From Sandaracinaceae bacterium (GTDB taxonomy: Bacteria > Myxococcota_A > Polyangia > Polyangiales > Sandaracinaceae): 64,000 nucleotides of DNA. The DNA lies in the NCBI GenBank assembly GCA_040218145.1, contig JAVJQK010000014.1:62001-126000 (forward strand), written 5' to 3'. The translations under genes were made by a program, and so were the position numbers. Shown piece by piece: positions 47,041 to 55,731 of this stretch (its first letter is position 1; every line of letters starts with the position of its first letter). The notes beneath the pieces were generated by a model. It worked only from the letters and a program-made list of their open reading frames with translations. It was not told the DNA's origin and did not search any database.

Positions 47041-48306
47041 TCACTCCGGGGCGAGCAGATCGATGGCCGCGCGGCACGCGGCGCTCGTCTCGTAGACACC
47101 GGAGGGGCTGAACTCGGTGCTCCAGTTCTCGCCCCAGGTGCCGCGGATCCGCAGGGTCGGCTCCGCTCTGGCTTCGACCCCTGCGAACCACCGCATCGTG
47201 TCCACGCACGCGCCCTCCGGGTCGAGCGTCCCGTCCTCGACGCACGGAGGTGGCCCCATCGTCGACATGCCGGGGGTGGCGGTGCCGTAGTCGCCCACGT
47301 CGGCGTCGCTGAACCGGCAGGCCTGCTGGGTGAAGTTGCCCACCGTCTGACACCCGATGCTCGCGCCGTCCGCCGTGGCCTCTTCGAGCAGCGCGAGCGC
47401 GCCGAAGGTCTCCGCTCCCGTACCCGTGCCGGCCCAGAAGCGCTCGGCGCAGTTCCAGATGGCCACGCCCGTCTGACGCAGGCCGTACGTGTCGCGTGTG
47501 TACCGGTAGAGATCGAGCGGCGTCGCGCAATCCGGGCTGCTCCCCGACCAGATGCAGTGCCCCGCCTCGAACACGATCGGCACGTCGAAGGCCTGCTGGT
47601 GAATGTCCATGACCTGTCGGTACGCGCCCTGGAAGACGGCGTCTCCCGGGTAGGGGAACTCCGACCGATCCACCCGGAAGTGCATCTCGGCCCCGTTCGT
47701 CATGGTCGTCGTGGTGAAGTAGACCGCCTCGAGCGCAGCGTGGCCGCGCACGCGCGGGCCGATGACGTCGACGAGCGCCGAACGAAGGTCAGCCAGGTAG
47801 CTCGCGTCCCACGGCAGACAGAGATCGCCGGAGAAGCGCCCGGTCACGAGGCTGTAGGTCTCGCAGCGCGCGAGCCACGCGTCGGGGAGGTTCGGCCCCT
47901 GGTTGAGCACGATGAGCGCGCGCTGACCGCGGTCCGCGACCGCGTCGAGGTTGGCCACGAGCGTATCCGCGAGGGCGCTCATGTCGTCGCCGCACACGTT
48001 CATCGTGAACTTGAGCAGCGGGCCGTCAGGGCTCTCCCAGCGCGCCAGGCCGCCACACTCTCGAACGGCGGCGGTCGACTCGAAGCGGCCACGGATGACG
48101 TCCGACGGCGTGCCCGGCCCGGCGTCCACGGAGCCAGCGTCCACGGAGCCGGCGTCCGCGAGGCCGGCGTCACCGGCGATCGCGGCGTCGTCGACGGGCG
48201 GAGCGTCCGCGTCGCGGACCGAGGCGTCCTGGGCGTCGTCGGCGCCGTCACACGCGCTGATCAGCGCGAGCGCGAGCGAGAGGACGACGAGGGACCGATT
48301 CATCAT
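47041..48306 (-). CDS. Secreted lipoprotein with glycoside-hydrolase-like barrel
   Basis: 421 residues from the ATG at 48306; an ATG at 48318 is possible. Lipobox ISAC (Cys about 19), then Asp/Ala/Gly linker repeats. The mature part has the look of a TIM barrel: LKFTMNVCGDD, ALIVLNQGPNLPD, AVYFTTTTMTNGAEMHF with a Glu near the fourth strand, and PIVFEAGHCIW with a Glu near the seventh. Two Glu in such places are typical of clan GH-A retaining hydrolases. Multiple Cys suggest disulfides. The hydrolase reading is an inference from the fold pattern. Confidence 0.65.
   Translation of the reverse strand: MMNRSLVVLSLALALISACDGADDAQDASVRDADAPPVDDAAIAGDAGLADAGSVDAGSVDAGPGTPSDVIRGRFESTAAVRECGGLARWESPDGPLLKFTMNVCGDDMSALADTLVANLDAVADRGQRALIVLNQGPNLPDAWLARCETYSLVTGRFSGDLCLPWDASYLADLRSALVDVIGPRVRGHAALEAVYFTTTTMTNGAEMHFRVDRSEFPYPGDAVFQGAYRQVMDIHQQAFDVPIVFEAGHCIWSGSSPDCATPLDLYRYTRDTYGLRQTGVAIWNCAERFWAGTGTGAETFGALALLEEATADGASIGCQTVGNFTQQACRFSDADVGDYGTATPGMSTMGPPPCVEDGTLDPEGACVDTMRWFAGVEARAEPTLRIRGTWGENWSTEFSPSGVYETSAACRAAIDLLAPE
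48119..48172. repeat. Tandem repeat coding for a DAG linker
   Basis: Short in-frame repeats of about 15 bases (CCGGCGTCCACGGAG type) lie within the linker of the lipoprotein at 47041-48306 and encode DAGSV units. Confidence 0.5.
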
Positions 48307-48448
48307 CTTGGAGTGCATGCGGCACGTTCGAGCAACGAGGATGCCAGCCGAACGCCCGACCGAAAGCGCCGACCCGAGCCGGGCTCCAGAGCCTCTGTTG
48401 GGGGCAGACAACAGGCCCCCGACCACAGCGCCTCTCCCTGCTCGGCGC

Positions 48449-49033
48449 TCATGGCTCCTCCGCGCCGATCGGCATGCGGCAGGCCTCGAAGTCGGCGGAG
48501 GAGCCGCACACGAGGGGCTCGACCACGACGGTCCCGCCTGGCACCAGCCCCGTCGTGCGGCTCCGACCACAGAGGAGCGCGCTGGGCGACGCTTCGGGGT
48601 CGAGCCACGCGGGCTCGCACGCGCACTCTTCCATGTCCGGCCCGGGCCCCGCGCGCGTGCGCAGCCCTCTCAGTCGGACGCAGTAGCGCCCGGGTGGGTC
48701 GTCGACGAAGGGGCCCAGCTCGAGGCCGGAGAGCGCCAGGCGGAGCGTGCGGGTGTCCGGGGCGCGCGGCGGCCCGCACCGGCACGCGACCGCGACGCGC
48801 TCGCAGTCGGTGCACGCGTCACACAGCCCCCCCACCCCACTCGCCGGGGCCCGATAGAGCTCCACCACGTAGGTGTCAACGTCGGGCGGGGCGACGCCGC
48901 CGTCGGTCGAACCGCAGCTTGGGTCCACGCCGCGGGTGAGGATCTCGGCCGCGTTGGTCGCCGGCTCGCGGCACCCCGACACCCAACACGCCAGCGCGAT
49001 CGCGATGGCTATTCGGAGAAACGCAAGACCCAT
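48449..49033 (-). CDS. Cys-rich lipoprotein
   Basis: 194 residues from the ATG at 49033. The lipoprotein signal has lipobox VSGC (Cys about 17). The mature part holds 11 or more Cys, several in close pairs (CDACTDCE, CRC, CAC), so it is probably disulfide-bonded or metal-binding outside the cytoplasm. No family is recognised. Its 5' end overlaps the 3' end of the PEGA-domain gene by 25 bases, consistent with co-transcription. Confidence 0.65.
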   Translation of the reverse strand: MGLAFLRIAIAIALACWVSGCREPATNAAEILTRGVDPSCGSTDGGVAPPDVDTYVVELYRAPASGVGGLCDACTDCERVAVACRCGPPRAPDTRTLRLALSGLELGPFVDDPPGRYCVRLRGLRTRAGPGPDMEECACEPAWLDPEASPSALLCGRSRTTGLVPGGTVVVEPLVCGSSADFEACRMPIGAEEP

Positions 49034-50091
49034 TGCGGCTCCGGTTCTGACTGAAGCCCCACGACGATCCCGATCACGACCGCGGCCGCGACGAGCGCGG
49101 CCGCGCCCCCGAGGATCCACGGCCAGATGGGCGCCTCACCCGCGTGCGTCCACTCGCGAATGGCCTGATTCACGGCGAGCTCCACCGCGCGGGGCCCGAT
49201 CGGCTCCGTCCCGGTCACCACGGCGTCCCTCTCGCGGTCGTAGAGCGCCGCCGCGACGCTGGCGTCGTGGCGCCAGGTGGAGAGCACGAGCCGTCGGCCC
49301 CACGCGTTCGCGACGTCGCGCAGCAGGTCGGGCGTCACCTCGGGCCTCGTCGAGAGGGTCGCCGCGAGCGTGACGCGCGACTCCGCCATCGAGGGCCGCC
49401 CGAGGCTGAAGGCGAGCGCGCCGTCCTCCGGGCCCACGGCGCGTGTCTGGCTGGCGTGGCGGTACCCATCCCGCTCGACGCGAAAGTGATGCGGGCCGGC
49501 TCTCAGCAAGAAGCGGCACGGCGTGGCGTCGCAGGAGACCGAGCCCGCGTCGACCGTCACACGCGCACCGGACGGCTCGCTCGTGACGCTGACGCGGACC
49601 CGCGCCTCCGACTCCAGCTCGCCGCGCAGCGCCTCGAGGAGCTGGTGGAGATCGCCCCGAAGCAGGTCCTCCACCTCCGCGCTGACGAGGTCCTGAACGA
49701 GCAGCTGACGCAGCGCGGCGCGGCTGCGCTCGCTCTCGTGCAGGCGCTCGAGACACGCGGCCCGCGCCGCCACGACCATGCCCGCGGCGTGTCGGTGCCC
49801 GTCGGCCAGCAGCCGATTCGTCTCGAGCTCGGCGCGCCCCGTGACCTCGAGGCAGCGGACGTACTCGCCGTCGAAGTAGGCGTCGAGGAGCGCTGTCAGC
49901 TCGGGCGCGGGCGTCGGCTCCGGGGCGGAGACGACCTCGCCATCCCATCGCGCGGTCCCTGCCTCTCGCGCGGCGCCGAGCGCTTCGCGCAGGGTCGGTT
50001 CGTCCCCCGCGAGGACGACGCCTCGTGGCGGCGCTTGAGCCGAGGCGACCTGTGTCGCGAGGAGCAAGAGCAGGGTCCAGCCGTGTCGCAT
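49009..50091 (-). CDS. Exported protein with TPR-like helices, PEGA domain and C-terminal helix
   Basis: 360 residues from the ATG at 50091 (a GTG one codon earlier is possible). Signal peptide ending ASAQ. A helical region (about 60-155) has TPR-like helices (LLDAYFDGEYVRCLEV). A PEGA domain follows at about 167-210 (VRVSVTSEPSGARVTVD, CDATPCRFLL, HHFRVERDGY). A single transmembrane helix lies near the C-terminus (about 322-345). It is divergent from the kinase at 50131, whose C-terminus is also PEGA-like; the two starts are 39 bases apart. Confidence 0.75.
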   Translation of the reverse strand: MRHGWTLLLLLATQVASAQAPPRGVVLAGDEPTLREALGAAREAGTARWDGEVVSAPEPTPAPELTALLDAYFDGEYVRCLEVTGRAELETNRLLADGHRHAAGMVVAARAACLERLHESERSRAALRQLLVQDLVSAEVEDLLRGDLHQLLEALRGELESEARVRVSVTSEPSGARVTVDAGSVSCDATPCRFLLRAGPHHFRVERDGYRHASQTRAVGPEDGALAFSLGRPSMAESRVTLAATLSTRPEVTPDLLRDVANAWGRRLVLSTWRHDASVAAALYDRERDAVVTGTEPIGPRAVELAVNQAIREWTHAGEAPIWPWILGGAAALVAAAVVIGIVVGLQSEPEPQWVLRFSE

Positions 50092-50130
50092 CACCTGGAT
50101 GGGGCGAGTGTAGGCTATTCTGCGGCTCGG

Positions 50131-51759
50131 ATGTCATCGGCTCGTCGCTACCGGCTCGTGCGCATGATCGGCGCGGGTGGCATGGCTCAGGTGTTCGAGG
50201 CGGTGCGGGTCGGCGAGCGGGACTTCGAGCGGCGCGTGGCGTTGAAGCGGATCCTGCCGCAGGCGGTCCACGACGCCGCGATCCGGGACATGTTCCTGGA
50301 CGAGGCGCGGATCGTCAGCGGGCTCCACCACGCCAACATCGTGCAGGTCTTCGACTACGGCACGATCGACGACTCCGAGTTCCTCGTCCTCGAGCTCATC
50401 GACGGCATGGACGCCGAGCGACTGGCCCGCACCGTCGAGGGCGGCGTGCCGGTGGCGGTGGCGCTGCACATCATCCAGCAGATCGCGTACGCCCTCGCCT
50501 ACGCGCACGACGCCGAGGACGAGCACGGAAGATGCCTCGACATCGTGCACCGCGACGTCACACCGCAGAACATCTTGCTGTCGTGGTCAGGCGACGTGAA
50601 GCTCTCCGACTTCGGCATCGCCATGGCGCGGGGGCGCCAGGTGGAGACGACGGTCGGCGTCGTCAAAGGCAAGCTCGCGTACCTGGCCCCGGAGCAGAAG
50701 GCGGGTCAGCCGGCCACGGGCCGGACCGATGTCTACGCGCTCGGGCAGACGCTGCATCGACTCCTCGAGGGCCAGACCGCGAGCACGGAGTCACCCGACG
50801 CCTCCCTGCGAGAGGTCGAGCCGGACGTGCGAGAGCTGCTCCGCGCGATGCTGCACCCCGCCCCGGAGTCGCGGCCGGACGCCTCGGAGGTCGCGGCGCG
50901 CGCGGCGTCGCTCCTGCACGAGCGGTCGGTGCCGGATGGGCGCGGAGAGCTGGTCGCGCTCCTCGGGTCACTCCGGCCCCGGAGCGACGTCACCCGCGCC
51001 CTCGACGAGGTCGTGGCGCTGGTCATCGCGCCCGTCACCGACGACGGCCGCGAGTTCACGGCGGAGCGCCCCACCGAGCCCACGAGGGCTGGCCGGCGAG
51101 ATGACGTCGCGGCGAGTGAGGACGTCACGCGGCTGGACGTCGCGTCGGCGCCCGCGCGCGACGCGTCCGCGCCCGTCCAGGCGAAACGCAAAGGGAGACA
51201 CGGGTGGGTCCTCGCTGCCGGCGTGCTCCTCGTCGGCGCATCGGGGCTCACAGCGGGCTGGGCCTGGCGCGAGCGTTCGCCCTCGCCCGTCGCGCCGGGC
51301 GCACTTCGAGCCGCCGCCGGGCCCTCCGTGACCACGACCGCGCCGCCGGCCGAGGCCGATTCGATGGACACCGGCGACGACCCCGACGGTCCCCCGACCG
51401 AGCCGGCTCCCTCGCCGACCGCGCCTCCCGCACCCTCACCCGCCGTGCGGTCCGAGCGCCGGCCCGCGCCCCGCGAAGCCCGCGCCCGCGCGGCCGCCGC
51501 TTCGACGCCGCCACCGGCCCCGTCGCCCGAGCCGACGGTCGGACGCGGCACGCTGCTCGTCGCGGGCCGCTCACTGCACGGCGGGGACGTGTTCATCGAT
51601 GGGCGGCGTCACGCGCAGAGCGTGCCCACCAGCCCCGTGGCGTTGCCCGCTGGCGCACATCGCGTCGAGGTGCGCGACCCCGCGTCGGGGGAGGTCTGGC
51701 TGTCCCGCGAGGTCGACGTCGTCGCGCAGCGGGAGGTTCGCGTGAGCGCGGGTCCCTAG
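50131..51759 (+). CDS. Ser/Thr protein kinase with C-terminal PEGA-like domain
   Basis: 542 residues. Kinase domain about 8-260: GAGGMAQV, Lys in VALKRI, HRDVTPQN (Thr in place of the usual Lys), DFG in LSDFGIAM, APEQ. A long variable region follows, a transmembrane helix at about 358-377, then a Pro/Ala/Thr-rich stretch and a C-terminal PEGA-like domain (VGRGTLLVAGRS, DVFIDGRRHAQ, ALPAGAHRVEV). The PEGA end would lie outside the cytoplasm. The FHA-sigma54 activator starts 39 bases downstream and is the likely target. Confidence 0.9.
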   Translation: MSSARRYRLVRMIGAGGMAQVFEAVRVGERDFERRVALKRILPQAVHDAAIRDMFLDEARIVSGLHHANIVQVFDYGTIDDSEFLVLELIDGMDAERLARTVEGGVPVAVALHIIQQIAYALAYAHDAEDEHGRCLDIVHRDVTPQNILLSWSGDVKLSDFGIAMARGRQVETTVGVVKGKLAYLAPEQKAGQPATGRTDVYALGQTLHRLLEGQTASTESPDASLREVEPDVRELLRAMLHPAPESRPDASEVAARAASLLHERSVPDGRGELVALLGSLRPRSDVTRALDEVVALVIAPVTDDGREFTAERPTEPTRAGRRDDVAASEDVTRLDVASAPARDASAPVQAKRKGRHGWVLAAGVLLVGASGLTAGWAWRERSPSPVAPGALRAAAGPSVTTTAPPAEADSMDTGDDPDGPPTEPAPSPTAPPAPSPAVRSERRPAPREARARAAAASTPPPAPSPEPTVGRGTLLVAGRSLHGGDVFIDGRRHAQSVPTSPVALPAGAHRVEVRDPASGEVWLSREVDVVAQREVRVSAGP

Positions 51760-51798
51760 AGACACCGCGGGCGCGTGCACGGACTATAGTCGCCACGC

Positions 51799-53079
51799 AT
51801 GGCGACGACGGAGCGACGACGACCCGAGCACAGCACCCCCACGCGCGCGTTCTCGGTGCGCGCCGTGAGCGGCCCCTCCGCCGGTGCGCAGGCCGAGGTC
51901 GAGGCCGGCGAGAGCCTCACGGTCGGGACCGCCCGCGGCAACGATCTCGTCCTCCGCGATCCGAGCGTGAGCCGCTATCACCTGGAGATCTCCGCGCAGG
52001 GCGAAGGCTACCGGGTGCGGGATCTCGGCAGCTCCAACGGGACCTGGCTCGGATCGACGGACATCGCCGACGCGGTGGTGGCGCCGGAGACGCAGATCGG
52101 CGTCGGTGACTCGGTCCTCGTCGTGGAGCGAGGCGCGCTGGGGTCGACCCGACCGGCCGCAGACCCGATCCCTGGGATGGTGGCGGTGAGCCCCGCGATG
52201 GAGCGGGTGGCCTCGATGGTTCACAAGGTGGCTCCCTCGTCGGTGTCGGTGCTCATCCAGGGAGAGACCGGGACCGGCAAGGAGGTCGTGGCGCGGGCCA
52301 TCCACGCGCTGAGCCCGCGAAGCGAGGCTCCCTTCGAGATCGTCGACTGCGGAAGCCTCCCTGCGGCCCTGATCGCCTCCGAGCTCTTCGGGCACGAGCG
52401 CGGGAGCTTCACGGGCGCCGACCGTCGACGCCTCGGCGCCTTCGAGCGGGCCGACGGCGGCACCGTCTTCCTCGACGAGGTCGGCGAGCTCCCCCTCGCA
52501 CTGCAGCCTGCGCTGCTGGGTGTGCTCCAGCGCTCGCAGTTCCGCCGCGTGGGGGGAGAGAGCACGCAGACGGTGGACGTGCGCGTCGTGGCCGCCACCC
52601 ACCGCGATCTGAGAGCGGGCGCCAACGACGGGAGCTTCCGCGCCGACCTCTACTATCGCCTGGCGGTCGCGCGCATTCTCGTCCCCGCGCTGCGGGACCG
52701 TCGCGACGACATCACCCCCCTGGTCGAACACTTCGCGCGCGAGCTGACGGGAGGTCCGAGCCCCTTCAGCCCAGCGGCGCTGTCCGCGTTCGAGGCGCAC
52801 CCGTGGGGCGGCAACGTCCGCGAGCTCCGCAACGTCGTGGAGGCCTCGCTCGCGCTGGGCACACTCTCACTCGCGCCGAGCGTGTCGGCCCCCAGCCACG
52901 ATTCCGGCGAGCTACCGACGTACCGCGACGCGCGGGCGGCCGCGATCGAGGAGTTCGAGCTGCGCTATCTGCCCCGCCTCATCGAGTCCTGCGAGGGGAA
53001 CGCCTCGGAGGCGGCGCGCCGAGCCCGAATGGACCGCCCCTATCTGCTGAGCCTGCTTCGAAAACACGGGCTGCGATAG
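51799..53079 (+). CDS. FHA-domain sigma54-dependent transcription activator
   Basis: 426 residues. An FHA domain (about 40-105) has [20 protein letters not shown] and LGSSNGTWL, which bind phosphothreonine. The AAA+ domain (about 125-350) has Walker A GETGTGKE, the sigma54-contacting loop as GSFTGA (a variant of GAFTGA), Walker [10 protein letters not shown] and a WGGNVREL segment. A Fis-type helix-turn-helix ends the protein. The receiver domain of NtrC-type activators is replaced by FHA, so control is expected through Ser/Thr phosphorylation. The kinase just upstream is the obvious candidate. Confidence 0.94.
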   Translation: MATTERRRPEHSTPTRAFSVRAVSGPSAGAQAEVEAGESLTVGTARGNDLVLRDPSVSRYHLEISAQGEGYRVRDLGSSNGTWLGSTDIADAVVAPETQIGVGDSVLVVERGALGSTRPAADPIPGMVAVSPAMERVASMVHKVAPSSVSVLIQGETGTGKEVVARAIHALSPRSEAPFEIVDCGSLPAALIASELFGHERGSFTGADRRRLGAFERADGGTVFLDEVGELPLALQPALLGVLQRSQFRRVGGESTQTVDVRVVAATHRDLRAGANDGSFRADLYYRLAVARILVPALRDRRDDITPLVEHFARELTGGPSPFSPAALSAFEAHPWGGNVRELRNVVEASLALGTLSLAPSVSAPSHDSGELPTYRDARAAAIEEFELRYLPRLIESCEGNASEAARRARMDRPYLLSLLRKHGLR

Positions 53080-53080
53080 C

Positions 53081-54139
53081 TCAAGGGCGCCGGAGCGAGA
53101 GGCCGAGCCAGAAGGCCTTCAGCGCGTCGAGCATGCGCTGGCCGGTGGGCTCGGTCAGCTCGGCGACCGGCGCGCAGACCTCGACCAGGAGCGCGTCGTC
53201 GAGGAGCGCGGCCACGACGAGCTCGAAGTCGCCGCGGGGCAGGCGCTCGCGCGCGACGCCGCGGAGGCGGTAGCGGCGGCCATCGCTGAGCGTGATGGTG
53301 GCGGGCTTGCCGGAGACGATGCGGCCGATCTCGGGCGTGGGCGCGAGGTCGTCCTGGAGCGTGATGGCGAGGAGCGCGTCGGGGTCCTCGGGAGGCTCGA
53401 CGGGCCGGAAGGCGGCCCACGCGACGCCGCGGTTCTTGCGGACGAGGCGCGCCACGTCGGGGCTCCCCGCCACCTGTGCGCGGGTGAAGCCGGCCACGTC
53501 GAGCCCGGCGGCCGAGGCCTCGAAGCCGATGGCGGGGAAGCCGCGCAGCCAGCTCTCGTAGGGGTGCACCTCCACGCGGTCCGGCTTGGCCACGTCGGGG
53601 ATCTGCACGTCGGACACGAGCGCGTCGGGCGCCAGCAACGCGACTCCGTCCGCCGTCACCACCCGCGCGCCGTTGGGCACGTTGCGCAGGGCGAGGAGCA
53701 CGCCGTCCCCGGCGTAGACGTCCACGATGGCCGGCCGCTGCTCGACGGTGCACGCGTCCTTGCCGTCGAGGATGACGCCCGCGCCCTTCGGTGAGAGCAC
53801 GGCGCGATCCCTGGCGTGCTCCCAGCGTGCGAAGTAGCGCGCGTCGCCGCTCCCCGGGATGCGCACCAGGCGCCGCTCGACCGCTTCTCGCTCGGGTCGC
53901 TCGACGCGGAGGCGCAGCTTGCCCTCGTCGTCCAGGCGCCCGCGCAGGCGCGGCACCGTCCCGTACCAGATGGCCTCGTAGGCCTCGTCGAGGGCGCGCT
54001 CGTGGAAGGCTCCGTCCGCGTCGATCCAGCGCAGCGCGCGCGGGCTGGCCGAGAGCAGGGGCGGGGTGAACGGCTCGCGCGCCCCCTCCGTGGTCAGCTG
54101 GAGGAGGCGCAATCGCGAACGCCGAATCCGATCCCGCAT
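53081..54139 (-). CDS. Cytoplasmic protein of unknown function
   Basis: 352 residues from the ATG at 54139. Rich in Arg, Asp and Val, with no signal peptide or membrane segment. Strand-rich segments (GAGVILDGKDACTVEQRP, VDVYAGDGVLLALRNVPNG, PATITLSDGRRYRLRGVA) suggest a beta-rich fold. It is convergent with the FHA activator, with one base between stops. No family is recognised. Confidence 0.65.
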   Translation of the reverse strand: MRDRIRRSRLRLLQLTTEGAREPFTPPLLSASPRALRWIDADGAFHERALDEAYEAIWYGTVPRLRGRLDDEGKLRLRVERPEREAVERRLVRIPGSGDARYFARWEHARDRAVLSPKGAGVILDGKDACTVEQRPAIVDVYAGDGVLLALRNVPNGARVVTADGVALLAPDALVSDVQIPDVAKPDRVEVHPYESWLRGFPAIGFEASAAGLDVAGFTRAQVAGSPDVARLVRKNRGVAWAAFRPVEPPEDPDALLAITLQDDLAPTPEIGRIVSGKPATITLSDGRRYRLRGVARERLPRGDFELVVAALLDDALLVEVCAPVAELTEPTGQRMLDALKAFWLGLSLRRP

Positions 54140-54189
54140 GCGCTCTCGGAGTATCCCGCAAGGGCCTCGGCGGGCAAGCGGCACGAGAC

Positions 54190-54756
54190 TCAAACGAACG
54201 CGTTCACCTCCACCTGATGGGCCCCCACGCGCGTCGCCGACCAACCGTGCGCGAGCCCGATGACGCAGGGGATGATCGGGAGGGCGACGATGGCTGCGTC
54301 CATGCCGCGTCCGAGCATTCCGATGGCCACGAAGGCGGCGACCACGGCCACGTGGTGAGCCATCGACCACAGGCCCAGGCGGCCATAGAGGTCAGCGCGA
54401 CGCGGGTCCCGCAGGAGCGCGACGCCAACCCCGATCAGGCTCAGCGCCAGCGCCGCGCCCGAGAGCGACACGATCCCGACGAGCCCGCCACCGATGGGCT
54501 CGTCGTGGATCATCATCGTCGCGAGCAGGCCGCCGGCCGGGGCGAAGCCGAGCAGGGTGCACAGGCCCCAGAAGATCCCGAAGCCGACGGTCCAGCGCTC
54601 GCCGTCGCCGAGGGCCTCGCCAGGCTCGCTCGTGGCGGCCGCGCGGAACGGACCGTCGCCCGCGACCACACCGCCCGTCGCGTGCCGACTCGCCGCCCAT
54701 GTGATCATCGCCGCCACCGCCGCGAGCACCGCCACACCTACCATGAGAACCAGCAT
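54190..54756 (-). CDS. Membrane protein of unknown function
   Basis: 188 residues from the ATG at 54756, chosen because a strong ribosome-binding site (AAGGAGGAGG) lies just upstream; the frame is open to an ATG at 54783. Five hydrophobic segments: about 2-20, 60-85, 93-113, 130-150 and 155-178. No family is recognised. Confidence 0.65.
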   Translation of the reverse strand: MLVLMVGVAVLAAVAAMITWAASRHATGGVVAGDGPFRAAATSEPGEALGDGERWTVGFGIFWGLCTLLGFAPAGGLLATMMIHDEPIGGGLVGIVSLSGAALALSLIGVGVALLRDPRRADLYGRLGLWSMAHHVAVVAAFVAIGMLGRGMDAAIVALPIIPCVIGLAHGWSATRVGAHQVEVNAFV

Positions 54757-54912
54757 CGTGACCTCCTCCTTGAACGTGTTCAAAACCTAAGGATGCCCGA
54801 CGCCGAGTCAAGGTGTCGGGGCGGTACCGAACGGGTGGCACGCGACGGCACAGCTCGGAGTGGTAGAAGAGTCCGGATGCGGGCTGGCATGGTGGCTGCT
54901 CACTGCGCGGGC

Positions 54913-55353
54913 ATGACCCACGAACGCGCCACCGCTCGGGCACGCGCCCTCCGGGCCGCCCGCTCCATGAGCATCGCCGCGGCCCTCGCGCTGACCCCGG
55001 TGGGGTGCTCGATGAGCCACGACACGGGCACCGACGCGGGCGCGCGAGACTCCGGGGTGATCATCGCCGACGGCGCCGCGCCCGACACGGGCGTGCGGGT
55101 GGACTCCGGGGTCGACGCGGGCCCGGCCGACTCCGGGATCGACTCGGGCGTCGACTCGGGCGTCGCGGACTCGGGGGTCGACTCGGGCGTCGACGCGGGC
55201 GAGTGCCCGGACCCGGGCACCCTCGGCGAGTGCTGCGCGCCCATCACCCAGGAGTGCTGCGAGGCCTCGGGCTGGGGCTTCTGGGACGAGCTCGCCGAGT
55301 GCTGCTCGATCTGCCTCGAAGGTCCCCTCACCCCGCCCTCCGCGCCCGTCTGA
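54913..55353 (+). CDS. Eight-cysteine lipoprotein, first copy of a tandem pair
   Basis: 146 residues. A basic N-terminus (RARALRAARSMS) and hydrophobic segment lead to lipobox PVGC (Cys 32). A DSG/DAG-rich linker (about 35-95) precedes a compact C-terminal domain with the spacing C-x8-CC-x6-CC-x13-CC-x2-C (Cys 98 to 134). The protein ends EGPLTPPSAPV. The next gene shows exactly the same cysteine spacing and tail. A ferritin-like gene follows, so metal handling outside the membrane is a reasonable guess. The CC pairs could be disulfide-bonded or bind metal. No known family is recognised. Confidence 0.7.
   Translation: MTHERATARARALRAARSMSIAAALALTPVGCSMSHDTGTDAGARDSGVIIADGAAPDTGVRVDSGVDAGPADSGIDSGVDSGVADSGVDSGVDAGECPDPGTLGECCAPITQECCEASGWGFWDELAECCSICLEGPLTPPSAPV
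55129..55200. repeat. GACTCGGGCGTC-type tandem repeat
   Basis: A 12-base unit GACTCGGGCGTC recurs in tandem with small changes, encoding the DSGV/DSGI linker of the first Cys-rich lipoprotein. Confidence 0.6.
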
Positions 55354-55363
55354 CAGGACACGC

Positions 55364-55711
55364 ATGAACGACGAACGAAAGACCGCCCGCGAGCGCGCCC
55401 TCCGCGCCGCCCGCGCCATGAGCATCGCGGCCGCTCTCGCCCTCGGCGCGAGCGGCTGCTCCATGACCCACGACCGCGGCGTCGACTCGGGCGTCGATCC
55501 CACCGACGGCGCGATCGCGGACAGCGGGATCGACTCGGCCGTGGACTCGGGGACCGACGTGTGTGCGGACATCGAGTTCACCGGGGAGTGCTGCATGCCG
55601 ATACCCGAGGAGTGCTGCGGGGTGGCCGTCTCCGGCGACTGGATCCCCGAGTCGAGCTGCTGCGCGACCTGCATCGAGGGCCCGCTGACGCCGCCGTCGG
55701 CGCCGGTCTGA
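55364..55711 (+). CDS. Eight-cysteine lipoprotein, second copy of the tandem pair
   Basis: 115 residues. Same layout as the gene just before: basic TARERALRAARAMS start, lipobox ASGC (Cys 32), shorter DSG linker (about 40-65), and the eight-Cys domain C-x8-CC-x6-CC-x13-CC-x2-C (Cys 67 to 103) ending EGPLTPPSAPV. The linker has shrunk and residues between cysteines differ, while cysteine spacing and tail are unchanged, so the domain is under selection. It is 10 bases after the first copy and about 20 bases before the ferritin-like gene. Confidence 0.72.
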   Translation: MNDERKTARERALRAARAMSIAAALALGASGCSMTHDRGVDSGVDPTDGAIADSGIDSAVDSGTDVCADIEFTGECCMPIPEECCGVAVSGDWIPESSCCATCIEGPLTPPSAPV

Positions 55712-55731
55712 GCAGCCGCTATGCTGCCGAC

